Source: Bufo bufo (Eukaryota; Chordata; Amphibia; Anura; Bufonidae). Taken from it: a stretch of DNA of 64,000 nt. Of the stretch, positions 41,836-53,620 are shown piece by piece (the stretch's first letter is position 1; every line of letters starts with the position of its first letter). Below the pieces are notes generated by a model that worked only from the letters and a program-made list of their open reading frames with translations, did no database searches and was not told where the DNA came from. The translations under genes were made by a program, and so were the position numbers. The stretch is taken from the NCBI RefSeq assembly GCF_905171765.1, contig NC_053392.1, forward strand, positions 341,465,010 to 341,529,009, in the 5' to 3' direction.

Positions 41836-44800
41836 ATGAGGAAAACATCTAGTAAGTGACGCGGACGTGGACATGGTCGTGGTGGTGTTAGTGGACCCTC
41901 TGGTGCTGGGAGAGGACGTGGCCGTTCTGTCACCGCCACACGTCCTAGTGTACGAATTACCTCAGGTCCCAGTAGCCGCCAGAATTCACCGGGATATTTG
42001 GTGGGGCCCAATGCCGTTCTAAGGATGGTAAGGCCTGAGCAGGTACAGGCATTAGTCAATTGGGTGGCCGACAATGCATCCAGCACGTTCACATTATCTC
42101 CCACCCAGTCTTCTGCAGAAAGCGCACAGATGGCGCATGAAAACCAAGCCCATCAGTCTGTCACATCACCCCCATGCATATCAAGGAAACTGTCTGAGCC
42201 TCAAGTTATGCAGCAGTCTCTTATGCTGTTTGAAGACTCTGCTGCCAGGGTTTCCCAAGGGCATCCACCTAGCCCTTCCCCAGGGGTGGAAGAGATAGAA
42301 TGCACTAACGCACAACCACTTATGTTTCCTGATGATGAGGACATGGGAATACCACCTCAGCACGTCTCTGATGATGACGAAATACAGGTGCCAACTGCTG
42401 CATCTTTCTGCAGTGTGCAGACTGAACAGGAGGTCAGGGATCAAGACTGGGTGGAAGACGATGCAGGGGACGATGAGGTCCTAGACCCCACATGGAATGA
42501 AGGTCGTGCCACTGACTTTCACAGTTCGGAGGAAGAGGCAGTGGTGAGACCGAGCCAACAGCGTAGCAAAAGAGGGAGCAGTGGGCAAAATCAGAACACC
42601 CGCCGCCAAGAGACTCCGCCTGCTACTGACCGCCGCCATCTGGGACCAAGCACCCCAAAGGCAGCTTCAAGGAGTTCCCTGGCATGGCACTTCTTCAAAC
42701 AATGTGCTGACGACAAGACCCGAGTGGTTTGCACGCTGTGCCATCAGAGCCTGAAGCGAGGCATTAACGTTCTGAACCTTAGCACAACCTGCATGACCCA
42801 GCACCTGCATGCAAAGCATGAACTGCAGTGGAGTAAATACCTTAAAAACAAGGAAGTCACTCAGGCTCCCCCTGCTACCTCTTCTGCTGCTGCCGCCTCG
42901 GCCTCTTCTGCTGCTGCCGCCTCGGCCTCTTCCTCCGCCTCTGGAGGAACGTTGGCACCTGCCGCCCAGCAAACATGGGATGTACCACCAACACCACCAC
43001 CTGCGTCACCAAGCATCTCAACCATGTCACACGGCAGCGTTCAGCTCTCCATCTCACAAACATTTGAGAGAAAGCGTAAATTCCCACCTAGCCACCCTCG
43101 ATCCCTGGCCCTGAATGCCAGCATTTCTAAACTACTGGCCTATGAAATGCTGTCATTTAGGCTGGTGGACACAGACAGCTTCAAACAGCTCATGTCGCTT
43201 TCTGTCCCACAGTATGTTGTTCCCAGCCGCCACTACTTCTCCAAGAGAGCCGTGCCTTCCCTGCACAACCAAGTGTCCGATAAAATCAAGTGTGCACTGC
43301 GCAACGCCATCTGTGGCAAGGTCCACCTAACCACAGATACGTGGACCAGTAAGCACGGCCAGGGACACTATATCTCCCTAACTGCACACTGGGTAAATGT
43401 AGTGGCGGCTGGGCCCCAGGCGGAGAGCTGATTGGCGTACGTCTTTCCGCAGCCAAGGATCGCAGGGCAACATTCTTTGCCTCCTGTCTCCTCCTCCTCC
43501 TACTCAGTTTCCTCCTCCTCTTCTTCCACCTGCTCATCCAGTCAGCCACACACCTTCACCACCAACTTCAGCACAGCCCGGGGTAAACGTCAGCAGGCCG
43601 TTCTGAAACTCATATGTTTGGGGGACAGCCCCCACACCGCACAGGAGTTGTGGCGGGGTATAGAACAACAGACCGACGAGTGGTTGCTGCCGGTGAGCCT
43701 CAAGCCCGGCCTGGTGGTGTGCGATAATGGGCGAAATCTCGTTGCAGCTCTGGGACTAGCCGGTTTGACGCACATCCCTTGCCTGGCGCATGTGCTGAAT
43801 TTGGTGGTGCAGAAGTTCATTCGCAACTACCCCGACATGTCAGAGCTGCTGCATAAAGTGCGGGCCGTCTGTTCGCGCTTCCGGCGTTCACACCCTGCCG
43901 CTGCTCGCCTGTCTGCGCTACAGCGTAACTTTGGCCTTCCCGGTCACCGCCTCATATGCGACTTGCCCACCAGGTGGAACTCCATCTTGCACATGCTGGA
44001 CAGACTGTTCGAGCAGCAGCAGGTCATAGTGGAGTTTCAGCACGCACGGGTCTGCAGCACGCACGGGTCAGTCGCACTGCGGAACAGCACCACTTCACCA
44101 CCAATGACTGGGCCTCCATGCGAGACCCGTGTGCCCTGTTGCGCTGTTTCGAGTACTCCACCAACATGGCCAGTGGCGATGACGCCGTTATCAGCGTTAC
44201 AATACCACTTCTATGTCTCCTTGAGAAAACACTTAGGGCGATGATGGAAGAGGAGGTGGCCCAGGAGGAAGAGGAGGAAGAGGGGTCATTTTTAGCACTT
44301 TCAGGCCAGTCTCTTCGAAGTGACTCAGAGGGAGGTTTTTTGCAACAGCAGAGGCCAGGTACAAATGTGGCCAGATAGGGCCCACTACTGGAGGACGAGG
44401 AGGACGAGGATGAGGAGGAGGTGGAGGAGGATGAGGATGAAGCATGTTCACAGCGGGGTGGCACCCAAAGCAGCTCGGGCCCATTACTGGTGCGTGGCTG
44501 GGGGGAAACACAGGACGATGACGATACGCCTCCCACAGAGGACAGCTTGTCCTTACCTCTGGGCAGCCTGGCACACATGAGCGACTACATGCTGCAGTGC
44601 CTGCGCAACGACAGCAGAGTTGCCCACATTTTAACGTGTGCGGACTACTGGGTTGCCACCCTGCTGGATCCCCGGTACAAAGACAATGTGCCCACCTTAC
44701 TTCCTACACTGGAGCGTGATAGGAAGATGCGCGAGTACAAGCGCACGTTGGTAGACGCGCTACTGAGAGCATTCCCAAATGTCACAGGGGAACCAGTGGA

Positions 44801-45269
44801 AGCCCAAGGAGAAGGCAGAGGAGGAGCAAGAGGTCGCCAACGCAGCTGTGTCACGGCCAGCTCCTCTGAGGGCAGGGTTAGCATGGCAGAGATGTGGAAA
44901 AGTTTTGTCACCACGCCACAGCTAACTGCACCACCACCTAATACGGAACGTTTTAGCAGGAGGCAACATTTCACTAACATGGTGGAACAGTACCTGTGCA
45001 CACCCCTCCACGTACTGACTGATGGTTTGGCCCCATTCAACTTCTGGGTCTCCAAATTGTCCACGTGGCCAGAGCTAGCCTTTTATGCCTTGGAGGTGCT
45101 GGCCTGCCCGGCGGCCAGCGTTTTGTCTGAACGTGTATTCAGCACGGCAGGGGGCGTCATTACAGACAAACGCAGCCGCCTGTCTACAGCCAATGTGGAC
45201 AAGCTGACGTTCATAAAAATGAACCAGGCATGGATCCCACAGGACCTGTCCATCCCTTGTGCAGATTAG
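41836..45269 (+). pseudogene. hAT transposase of hAT2, near complete with four lesions
   Basis: A hAT transposase of about 1,140 codons. ATG 41836 starts a basic Arg/Gly-rich N-terminus. An acidic region follows, then a BED zinc finger (LAWHFF, VCTLCHQSLKRG and TQHLHAKH, about 42685-42820), an Ala/Ser-rich spacer, the core (LTTDTWTSKHGQGHYISLTA near 43325, LVVCDNGRNL near 43710, CLAHVLNLVVQKFI near 43780 and a TRWNS motif near 43971), an acidic insert, LLDPRYKD near 44660 and the C-terminal dimerisation region (LEVLACPAASVLSERVFSTA near 45090), ending at the TAG at 45269. Breaks are TGA at 41857, TGA at 43429, a 17-bp duplication at 44041-44074 that shifts frame, and TAG at 44376. Dead, but only mildly decayed. 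Confidence 0.92.
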
Positions 45270-45399
45270 ACATTAACTACCTCCCCTTAACCATATATTA
45301 TTGTACTCCAGGGCACTTCCTCATTCAATCCTATTTTTATTTTCATTTTACCATTATATTGCAGGGCAAACCAAAGTTGAATGAACCTCTCCTCTGTCT

Positions 45400-47540
45400 G
45401 GGTGCCGGGGCCTAAATATGTGACAGTGGCCTGTTCCAGTTTGGGGTGACGTGAAGCCTGATTCTCTGCTATGACATGAAGACTGATTCTGTGCTGACAT
45501 GAAGCCAGATTCTCTGTTACGGGACCTCTCTCCTCTGCCTGGCTGCCTGGGCCTAAATATGTGACAGTGGCCTGTTCCAGTGGTGGGTGACGTGAAGCCT
45601 GATTCTCTGCTATGACATGAAGACTGATTCTGTACTGACATGAAGCCAGATTCTCTGTTACGGGACCTCTCTCCTCTGTCTGGGTGCCGGGGCCTAAATA
45701 TGTGACAGTGGCCTGTTCCAGTGGTGGGTGACGTGAAGCCTGATTCTCTGCTATGACATGAAGACTGATTCTGTGCTGACATGAAGCCAGATTCTCTGTT
45801 ACGGGATCTCTCTCCTCTGTCTGGGTGCCAGGGCCTAAATATGTGACAGTGGCCTGTTCCAGTGGTGGGTGACGTGAAGCCTGATTCTCTGCTATGACAT
45901 GAAGACTGATTCTCTGCTGACATGAAGCCAGATTCTCTGTTACGGGACCTCTCTCCTCTGTCTGGGTGCCAGGTCCTAAATGTGTGACAGTGGCCTGTTC
46001 CAGTGGTGGGTGACGTGAAGCCTGATTCTCTGCTATGACATGAAGACTGATTCTGTGCTGACATGAAGCCAGATTCTCTGTTACGGGACCTCTCTCCTCT
46101 GCCTGGCTGCCTGGGCCTAAATGTGTGACAGTGGCCTGTTCCAGTGGTGGGTGACATGAAGCCTGATTCTCTGCTATGACATGAAGACTGATTCTGTGCT
46201 CACATGAAGCCAGATTCTCTGTTACGGGACCTCTCTCCTCTATCTGGGTGCCAGGGGCTAAATATGTGACAGTGGCCTGTTCCAGTGGTGGGTGACGTGA
46301 AGCCTGATTCTCTGCTATGACATGAAGACTGATTCTGTGCTGACATGAAGCCAGATTCTCTGTTACGGGATCTCTCTCCTCTGTCTGGGTGCCAGGGCCT
46401 AAATATGTGACAGTGGCCTGTTCCAGTGGTGGGTGACGTGAAGCCTGATTCTCTGCTATGACATGAAGACTGATTCTCTGCTGACATGAAGCCAGATTCT
46501 CTGTTACGGGACCTCTCTCCTCTGTCTGGGTGCCAGGTCCTAAATGTGTGACAGTGGCCTCTTCCAGTGGTGGGTGACGTGAAGCCTGATTCTCTGCTAT
46601 AACATGAAGACTGATTCTGTGCTGACATGAAGCCAGATTCTCTGTTACGGGACCTCTCTCCTCTGCCTGGCTGCCTGGGCCTAAATGTGTGACAGTGGCC
46701 TGTTCCAGTGGTGGGTGAAATGAAGCCTGATTCTCTGCTATGACATGAAGACTGATTCTGTGCTGACATGAAGCCAGATTCTCTGTTACGGGACCTCTCT
46801 CCTCTATCTGGGTGCCGGGGCCTAAATATGTGACAGTGGCCTGTTCCAGTGGTGGGTGACGTGAAGCATGATTCTCTGCTATGACATAAAGACTGATTCT
46901 GTGCTGACATGAAGCCAGATTCTCTGCTACGGGACCTCTCTCCTCTGTCTGGGTGCCAGGGCCTAAATGTGTGACAGTGGCCTCTTCCAGTGGTGGGTGA
47001 CGTGAAGCCTGATTCTCTGCTATGACATGAAGACTGATTCTGTGCTGACATGAAGCCAGTTTCTCTGTTACGGGACCTCTCTCCTCTGTCTGGGTGCCGG
47101 GGCCTAAATATGTGACAGTGGCCTGTTCCAGTGGTGGGTGACGTGAAGCCTGATTCTCTGCTATGACATGAAGACTGATTCTGTGCTGACATGAAGCCAG
47201 ATTCTCTGTTACGGGACCTCTCTCCTCTGTCTGGGTGCCAGGGCCTAAATATGTGACAGTGGCCTGTTCCAGTGGTGGGTGACGTGAAGCCTGATTCTCT
47301 GCTATGACATGAAGACTGATTCTGTGCTGACATGAAGCCAGATTCTCTGTTACGGGACCTCTCTCCTCTGTCTGGGTGCCAGGGCCTAAATATGTGACAG
47401 TGGCCTCTTCCAGTGGTGGGTGACGTGAAGCCTGATTCTCTGCTATGACATGAAGACTGATTCTCTGCTGCCTTGAAGCCAGATTCTCCGCTATGGCATG
47501 GAGACTGATTCTCTTCTGACGTGAAGCCAGATTCTCTGCT
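45400..47540 (+). repeat. 141-bp tandem array in hAT2
   Basis: About 15 units. ACGGGACCTCTCTCCTCT recurs every 141 bp (45519, 45660, 45801, 45942 and on), with small variants that form higher-order pairs. 141 is three times 47, so a 47-residue peptide repeat is open over 756 codons on the minus strand, and other minus frames are open too. I read this as an arithmetical artefact, not a gene, because there is no domain and several frames are open at once. Confidence 0.92.
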
Positions 47541-48197
47541 ATGGGACCTCTGTCCAATTGATATTGGTTAATTTTTATTTTTTTTATTTTAATTTTAATT
47601 CATTTCCCTATCCATATTTGTTTGCAGGGGATTTACCTACATGTTGCTGCCTTCTGCAGCCCTCTAGCTCTTTCCTGGGCTGTTTTACAACCTTTTTAGT
47701 GCTGAAAAGTTCGGGTCCCCATTGACTTCAATGGGGTTCGGGTTCGGGACGAAGTTTCAATGGGGTTCGGGAAGTTCGGCCGAACTTCTCGAACCCGAAC
47801 ATCCAGGTGTTTCGCTCAACTCTAATCATAAGACAACCCCTTTAAATTGACACTCCAGGATTAGTGTTGAGCGCGAATATTCGAATAATCGCGAATATCG
47901 CAACTTTGCTAATTCGCGAATATTTCGAATATAGTGCTATATATTCGCTATATCGAATATTCGTCATTTTTTAACATCTAAAAACATGATTCCTCCCTGC
48001 TTCTTTCTTGTGGGTTAATGAGTCATTGGCCCACAAGCAACTTAAGCAGGAAGGAATCATGTTTTCATATGGAAAAAAATGACGAATATTGTAAAAAACG
48101 AATATATAGCAATATAGGGAATATATTCGTTATTTAGAATATTCGCCTTATTTTTTCAATCTGTACAGTTGTTCACATACTCCTTCTCGACAAGCGT

Positions 48198-48322
48198 CCC
48201 CGTCACCATGGGAACGCCTGTGGGTTAAAAAATACCATCCGATCTGAGTTTTCCCTGAGATCGTGAAAACTCAGATCCGATGGTATATTGTAACCCACAG
48301 GCATTCCCATGGTGATGGGGTT
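48198..48322. repeat. Hairpin within the hAT derivative
   Basis: Arms CCATGGGAACGCCTGTGGGTT and AACCCACAGGCATTCCCATGG enclose a second inverted pair with ACCATCCGATCTGAGTTTT-type arms. Part of the foldback structure. Confidence 0.8.
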
Positions 48323-48937
48323 GCTTGTCGGGGAGCAGTATGTCAAAGTGGAATAACAGTACAGATTGAAAAAAAAAATATACGAATATTCTAAATAACA
48401 AATATATTCGCTATATTGCTATAACTTTGTTTTTTAGAATATTCGGCATATTCTAAAGCAAGATATATAGCAATATAGCGATTATTCGTAAAATACACAT
48501 ATAAACTGCAATTTAGCTAATATAGTGCTATAGTATTTTCTTTTTAATAGTGTACATTTTTTCCAAATCTGAGGTTCAGGAGAAAAAAAAAATGTGACTA
48601 TGAAAAAAAATATTATAGCACTATATTATCTAAATTACAGTCTATATGTGTATTTTATGAATATTCGCTATATTGCCATAACTTAGTTTTTTAGAATATT
48701 CGTAGTATTCTAAAAAACAAAGTTATAGCAATATAGCAAATCTTCGTAAAATACACAAATAGACTGCAATTTAGCTAATATAGTGCTATAGTATTTTTTT
48801 TTAATAGTATACATTTTTTCCAAAACTGAAGTTCAGAAGAGACAAAAAAAATTAGACTGTAAAAAAATGATTATAGCACTATATTAGCTAAATTACAGTC
48901 TATATGTGTATTTTACGAATATTCTCTATATTGCTAT

Positions 48938-49342
48938 TGAAAGGAATCCATGTTTTTGTATGTTAAAACTAATTCTGCTATTTGCTAAGTTTCTTTTCTC
49001 TGTAACCCTGAATCTTATCTCTTTGGCACTACTCCCAGACAATATTCCTAATATGGAAGTTCAGTTTTTTGTTTCTCTTTTTGCCTGTAGAATAGAATGT
49101 GTTAATATGATAGGTTGAGTAAATAACTTACGTTGATATGCTAATAAAGGGGGTAAAACCCCCTGTATAAAACCCATGTGTGCTAATAATAAACTTCAGA
49201 GCGTTCATTCAGTACATCATTGTTGTGTCTGTTATTCCCTACTGAGTGAAGCGCTCTCCTGACGTCAGAACAAGACTCAAACCAAGCCGATACTAGAAGT
49301 TTGGTGCCAGGGATACCAGAGGGACGTTGAGATTTCCTAACA
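48938..49342 (+). repeat. Retroviral 5' LTR
   Basis: Starts TGAAAGGAATCC and ends TTTCCTAACA. TATAAAAC at 49166-49173 is a likely TATA box, and AATAAA at 49188-49193 a polyadenylation signal very close to it. The 3' LTR at 58603-59007 has the same length. Confidence 0.92.
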
Positions 49343-49345
49343 GTT

Positions 49346-49361
49346 TGGGGGCTCGTGTCCG
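49346..49361 (+). promoter_or_regulatory. Primer-binding site, proline tRNA type
   Basis: TGGGGGCTCGTGTCCGAG starts three bases after the LTR. It matches the proline-tRNA site TGGGGGCTCGTCCGG used by many gammaretroviruses, apart from a two-base insertion. Confidence 0.75.
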
Positions 49362-49529
49362 AGATCGAGAAGGTCATCCTCGGGTCCGGTGAGAAAGACA
49401 TCTGTTATTGTCCTCTGGCCGATCCGAGGGCCACGTCTCGATCTAGTAAGTAGAACCTACAACTTCTAGTATAATTATTGTATCAGGGATACAGGGAACA
49501 GACTCCGGGAGTCTGGGGGAGTGACCCGG

Positions 49530-49986
49530 TGTCATGGTCTTACCTTCCTGCTGTTCTCCTTCGTTTGACATGTGCTGGCGGCCATCTTGGTTTCTGGGTT
49601 TCTTGTAGCCTTCCACCCTGCGGCTCCTCCTTCCCACTGGGAGGAGCTGGGTGCCTAGCTCATATATATAGGAGGTCTGTGGCTTCAGTTCCTTGCTTGG
49701 TCCTCTTGTGTTCACATGCTTCTAAGACTGCTGCTGCTTCTGGTTCCTGATCCTGGCTTCGTCTGACTACACTGCTGGTTCCTGATCCTGGCTTCGTCTG
49801 ACTACCCTGCTGGTTCCTGATCCTGGCTTCGTCTGACTACCCTTCTGGTTCCTGACCTCTGGCTTCGCAAAGACTCTGCTCGGTTTCACCATCCGTTTGG
49901 ACTTTTGCTTTACAGCTTTATTTTCAATAAAGCCTTCTTATTTTCACTTATCTCTTGTTGTACGTCTGGTTCATGGTTCCGTGACA
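49530..49986 (+). repeat. Gypsy 5' LTR
   Basis: Begins TGTCATGGTC and ends TTCCGTGACA. It contains a CATATATATAGGAGG TATA-like region near 49660, four tandem copies of a GGTTCCTGATCCTGGCTTCG unit and an AATAAAGCC polyadenylation signal near 49927. Confidence 0.92.
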
Positions 49987-49999
49987 TTAGGACCAAGCC

Positions 50000-52552
50000 A
50001 TGAATTCTGACGGTACAGGGCCATCCTCGCTACCCACGCTGGTTGCCAGACTTGATCAGCAGGATCACCTGTTGGGTCGGTTCGCTGTGGCGTTGCAAAC
50101 CCTGCTTGAACGCACGGCTCATTTCGCTCCCGTTGCCGATGGGTCGGTTGTCGCTCCTGGGCTCGCTCCTACTGCCGCTCCGGTTGTTGCGCCAGAGTCT
50201 ACCCCGACACCTGTTGTTGCGCCTGCGGTGTTTCGGGGTATGACCGGTTCTGCCCCTCTTCCACAGCGCTTTGGGGGAGAGCCAACTCAGTGCCGAGGTT
50301 TCCTTAACCAGGTGGGAATTTATTTCGAGTTGCTGCCACATGCCTTTCCTACTGAGAGATCAAAGGTGGGCTTCTTGATCTCGCTGCTCTCGGACAAGGC
50401 CTTGGCCTGGGCCAGCCCTTTATGGGAGAACAACAATCCGGTGGTTGCCGAGTTTTCCGGTTTTGTTGCTTCTCTTCGGAAGGTATTCGATGTGCCGGCT
50501 CGTGCTGCCTCTGCTGCGAAGCTCCTTATGTCCATCAGACAGGGTTCACGATCCGTAGCTGAATACGCCATTGAGTTTCGTACCCTGGCAGCAGAGGTGG
50601 GCTGGAATAATGAGGCTCTGGTCGCTGCTTTCTCTCATGGTCTCTCGGATGCCTTGAAGGATGAGGTTGCAGCTAAGGACCTACCAGTTGAGCTCGAGTC
50701 TCTTATTTCTTTCCTGATTTTGATTGACACCAGACTCAGGGAGAGACCTTCCTTTAAGGAGAACCTGCGGAGGTCTTCTAACAGATTGGTGCCTACGTTT
50801 GCTGTCCCACCCGTGCCTCCCTCTCCTCCCACGCCTCCTGGGGATGACTTGTCTGGGGGTGAACCCATGCAGCTGGGGTTTGCTCGCCTGTCCGAGGGGG
50901 AGAGGGCACTCCGGAGACGCGAGGGCCGATGCATGTACTGTGGTCTCGGTGGGCATTTTCGGTTGGCATGTCCGAACCGTCCGGGAAAACGCTCGTACCT
51001 GAGATCCTGTCGGGGGCAGATCTTGGGTGGAGTCTCCTCGTCCCCGGTTTCCCGTGTTGACAAACCACTGATCACTGTTGTCCTCTCCTGGGTCGGGGGC
51101 TCGGTGACGACCCAGGCGTTGGTGGACTCTGGTGCTGGTGGTTTGTTCATTGATAGTGTGTTCGCTGCCGCCAATTCCATTCCTCTGCAGGCTCGAGGTT
51201 CCCCACTGGCTCTTGAGGCGATAGACGGCAGACCCCTTCTGCCGCCACACGTGACTCATGAGACCCTTCCAGTGGGGATAGCCATTGGTGCCGTTCACAG
51301 AGAGTCGGTCTGCCTCCAGGTTATTTCGTCTCCACACTACTCGGTGGTCTTGGGGTACCCCTGGCTCCAGAAGCATAATCCGACTTTCGATTGGAGATCG
51401 GTCGAGATCCTCTCGTGGTCACCGCAGTGTGGGGCTAGTTGCATCCATGGGTCTGTCAAGTTGCTGTGTACTTCCTCGGACTCTCTGTTGCCTCCTGAAT
51501 ACGAGGAGTACTGGGATGTATTCGATAAGGTGCGCGCGGTTGCCCTACCTCCGCACCGCCCATACGATTGTGCCATAGAGTTACAATCTGGTGCCGTTCC
51601 TCCTCATGGCAAAGTCTATCCACTGTCGGTAGCGGAGAATGAGGCCATGGAGGAGTACGTGAGGGAGGCGCTTTCACGCGGACACATTCGCAAATCTTCG
51701 TCCCCGGCAGGGGCTGGATTTTTCTTTGTGAAAAAGAAGGGCAGTGAGTTGAGGCCTTGCATCGATTACAGGGGTCTCAATCGCATCACGATCAAGAACG
51801 CTTACCCGATACCCTTGATTTCCGAGCTGTTCGATCGCCTTAAAGGGGCCACGGTCTTTACCAAACTCGACCTGAGGGCGGCATATAACCTGGTAAGGAT
51901 CAAGGCGGGCGATGAGTGGAAGACCGCGTTTAACACCAGGACCGGTCATTATGAATCCTTGGTTATGCCCTTTGGGTTGTGCAATGCGCCCGCAGTCTTT
52001 CAGGAATTCATCAACGATGTTTTCCGTGACCTGTTGCAGCAGTGTGTGGTGGTCTATTTGGATGACATCTTGGTATATTCTGAATCCATGGAGGCCCACA
52101 TTCTGGATGTCAGACGAGTGTTGCAACGGTTACGAGAGAACAAGCTGTTCGGTAAGCTTGAGAAATGCGAATTTCACCGATCCCAGGTAACCTTCTTAGG
52201 TTACATCATTTCCGCTGAGGGGTTCTCCATGGATCCTGAGAAGGTTTCGGCTGTCTTACAGTGGCCCCAGCCCAGTGGTCTTCGTTCCCTGCAGCGCTTT
52301 TTGGGCTTCGCCAATTATTATCGGAAGTTCATCAGGGACTTTTCCATGCTGGCCAAGCCTCTCACGGATCTGACCAGGAAGGGCAGTAATTCCCAGGTCT
52401 GGCCGCTCGAGGCCATCCGAGCTTTTGAGGCCCTAAAGTCCGCCTTTGTGTCGGCTCCGATTCTGTCGCATCCCAACCCTGGGTTGCCCTTTGTCCTTGT
52501 AGCCTTCCACCCTGCGGCTCCTCCTTCCCACTGGGAGGAGCTGGATGCCTAG
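50000..52552 (+). pseudogene. Gypsy gag-pol, 3'-truncated, open to the deletion junction
   Basis: A single frame begins at ATG 50000, 14 bp after the LTR. Residues 1-300 are a Sushi-type Gag with capsid blocks (FGGEPTQCRGFLNQVGIYFE, SLLSDKALAWASPLW, YAIEFRTLAAEVGWN), related to the Gag from which PEG10/RTL genes derive. A CX2CX4HX4C zinc knuckle (CMYCGLGGHFRLAC) spans residues 311-324. Protease DSGAG is near 376. Reverse transcriptase follows with LRPCIDYRGLN, FTKLDLRAAYN, MPFGLCNAP and YLDD near 685. At 52495-52503 RNase H (PFVLV) is joined to LTR sequence, so the last roughly 18 residues and the stop are LTR-encoded. Gag and pol in one frame, without a frameshift site, is worth noting. Confidence 0.93.
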
Positions 52553-52880
52553 CTCATATATATAGGAGGTCTGTGGCTTCAGTTCCTTGCTTGGTCCTCT
52601 TGTGTTCACATGCTTCTAAGACTGCTGCTGCTTCTGGTTCCTGATCCTGGCTTCGTCTGACTACCCTGCTGGTTCCTGATCCTGGCTTCGTCTGACTACC
52701 CTGCTGGTTCCTGATCCTGGCTTCGTCTGACTACCCTTCTGGTTCCTGACCTCTGGCTTCGCAAAGACTCTGCTCGGTTTCACCATCCGTTTGGACTTTT
52801 GCTTTACAGCTTTATTTTCAATAAAGCCTTCTTATTTTCACTTATCTCTTGTTGTACGTCTGGTTCATGGTTCCGTGACA
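52494..52880 (+). repeat. Gypsy 3' LTR, 5'-truncated
   Basis: Matches the 5' LTR from its TTGTAGCCTTCCACCC (49604) onward and ends TTCCGTGACA. The junction shares CTTGTAG-type microhomology with the RNase H coding region. As the 5' LTR is complete, the deletion most simply happened after integration. Confidence 0.9.
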
Positions 52881-52885
52881 CCCGG

Positions 52886-53329
52886 GAGTCCGCCGTGAGG
52901 ATCACTCAGAGCAAATATAGTGCGCACTAGATAATATTGTCTCAGGGAGACAAGGACGGAGCTTGGTTTGACTCTTTTAAAAGTTGTTTTAAAGTATAAG
53001 AATATTAGAGTTGATATAAGGATACTGGTGTCCGGGTGGTAAGTGTACGGACTGAAGTTCACTATTTGCATAGAGTTTTAAGGACATTGCATTGTTGTTT
53101 TACTGTGTTGCGGAGGTCTGCAAGTCGCCCCCTCCCCCGGCATTCCGTTGACCCGTGGATAGGTGAACGCAAGTGGCGGACCAAAATAACAAATTATATG
53201 TTTGATGAAACTCTCTGATATTTTGTGATCAGACCTGAGTCCTTTGCCTAGTTGACAGGATTCGTCGGAGCCTTAACGGTTCAGTACAGCCAGTCCTAGG
53301 AAAGTAGCATCATTAAAATATCAGACAGA
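52886..53329 (+). other. Retroviral leader, distal part
   Basis: Continuation of the retroviral 5' leader after the Gypsy insertion, up to the presumed gag start. No reading frame with a domain. Confidence 0.6.
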
Positions 53330-53620
53330 ATGGGGGCACAAGGGTCTAAAACAGATTACCCCAAACCTGAGATGGGAGAAACATGCAAAGTTTATGTTGC
53401 ACGGTGTAGTCCCACAAATCACTTCCTAGTTAACCCATAGGTGGATAACTTAGCTGGATGGACTTAGTTCATGCAAGCTGCTAGCCCCTTTCCCAGGGAC
53501 GGCGAAAATAGCCCATACCACATGGACTGATTCACTTCCCTGTCTTAACAGAAACATTCCTGAGATAAGAGAAGCAGGCAAAAGAAAAAGGGGGGAGGGA
53601 ATCATGCAGAATAAGTGATG
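53330..53620 (+). pseudogene. Retroviral gag remnant
   Basis: ATG 53330 starts MGAQGSK, a myristoylation-type Gag N-terminus, but the frame stops at 53438 after 36 codons. Faint matrix-like sequence continues in other frames to about 53620. The capsid, nucleocapsid and major homology region were not found, so most of gag has been lost or replaced. Confidence 0.6.

Larger units (their letters stand above)
36735..47824 (+). mobile_element. hAT transposon hAT2, 11.1 kb, arrays on both sides of transposase
   Basis: An exact 8-bp duplication ATCATAAG flanks it (36727-36734 and 47825-47832), with T at position 2 and A at position 7. Inverted ends: TAGGGATGAGCGAACCCGAAC on the left (20+ bp), and on the right, reverse complemented, TAGAGTTGAGCGAA followed further in by GTTCGGGTTCGAG. 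In order it contains a leader with four 68-78-bp repeats, a 294-bp array interrupted by a PLE-like insert, a near-complete transposase pseudogene and a 141-bp array. Confidence 0.9.
49530..52880 (+). mobile_element. Ty3/Gypsy element (Sushi-like), internally deleted
   Basis: It is inserted in the retroviral leader with duplication CCCGG (49525-49529 and 52881-52885). A complete 457-bp 5' LTR, a fused gag-pol frame to the start of RNase H, and a 3' LTR lacking about its first 70-75 bp are present. RNase H, integrase and part of the LTR were lost. Overlapping LTR parts differ at about two positions in 387, so the insertion is young. Confidence 0.92.

Noticed and set aside
41781..42104. Antisense frames opposite hAT2 and Gypsy coding regions
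   Set aside because: They are shadows of the real transposase and gag-pol frames with no domains of their own.
45287..47557. 756-codon minus-strand open frame with 47-residue repeats
   Set aside because: It arises because the 141-bp tandem unit is divisible by three. Other frames are open too and there is no domain or codon-level sign of selection.
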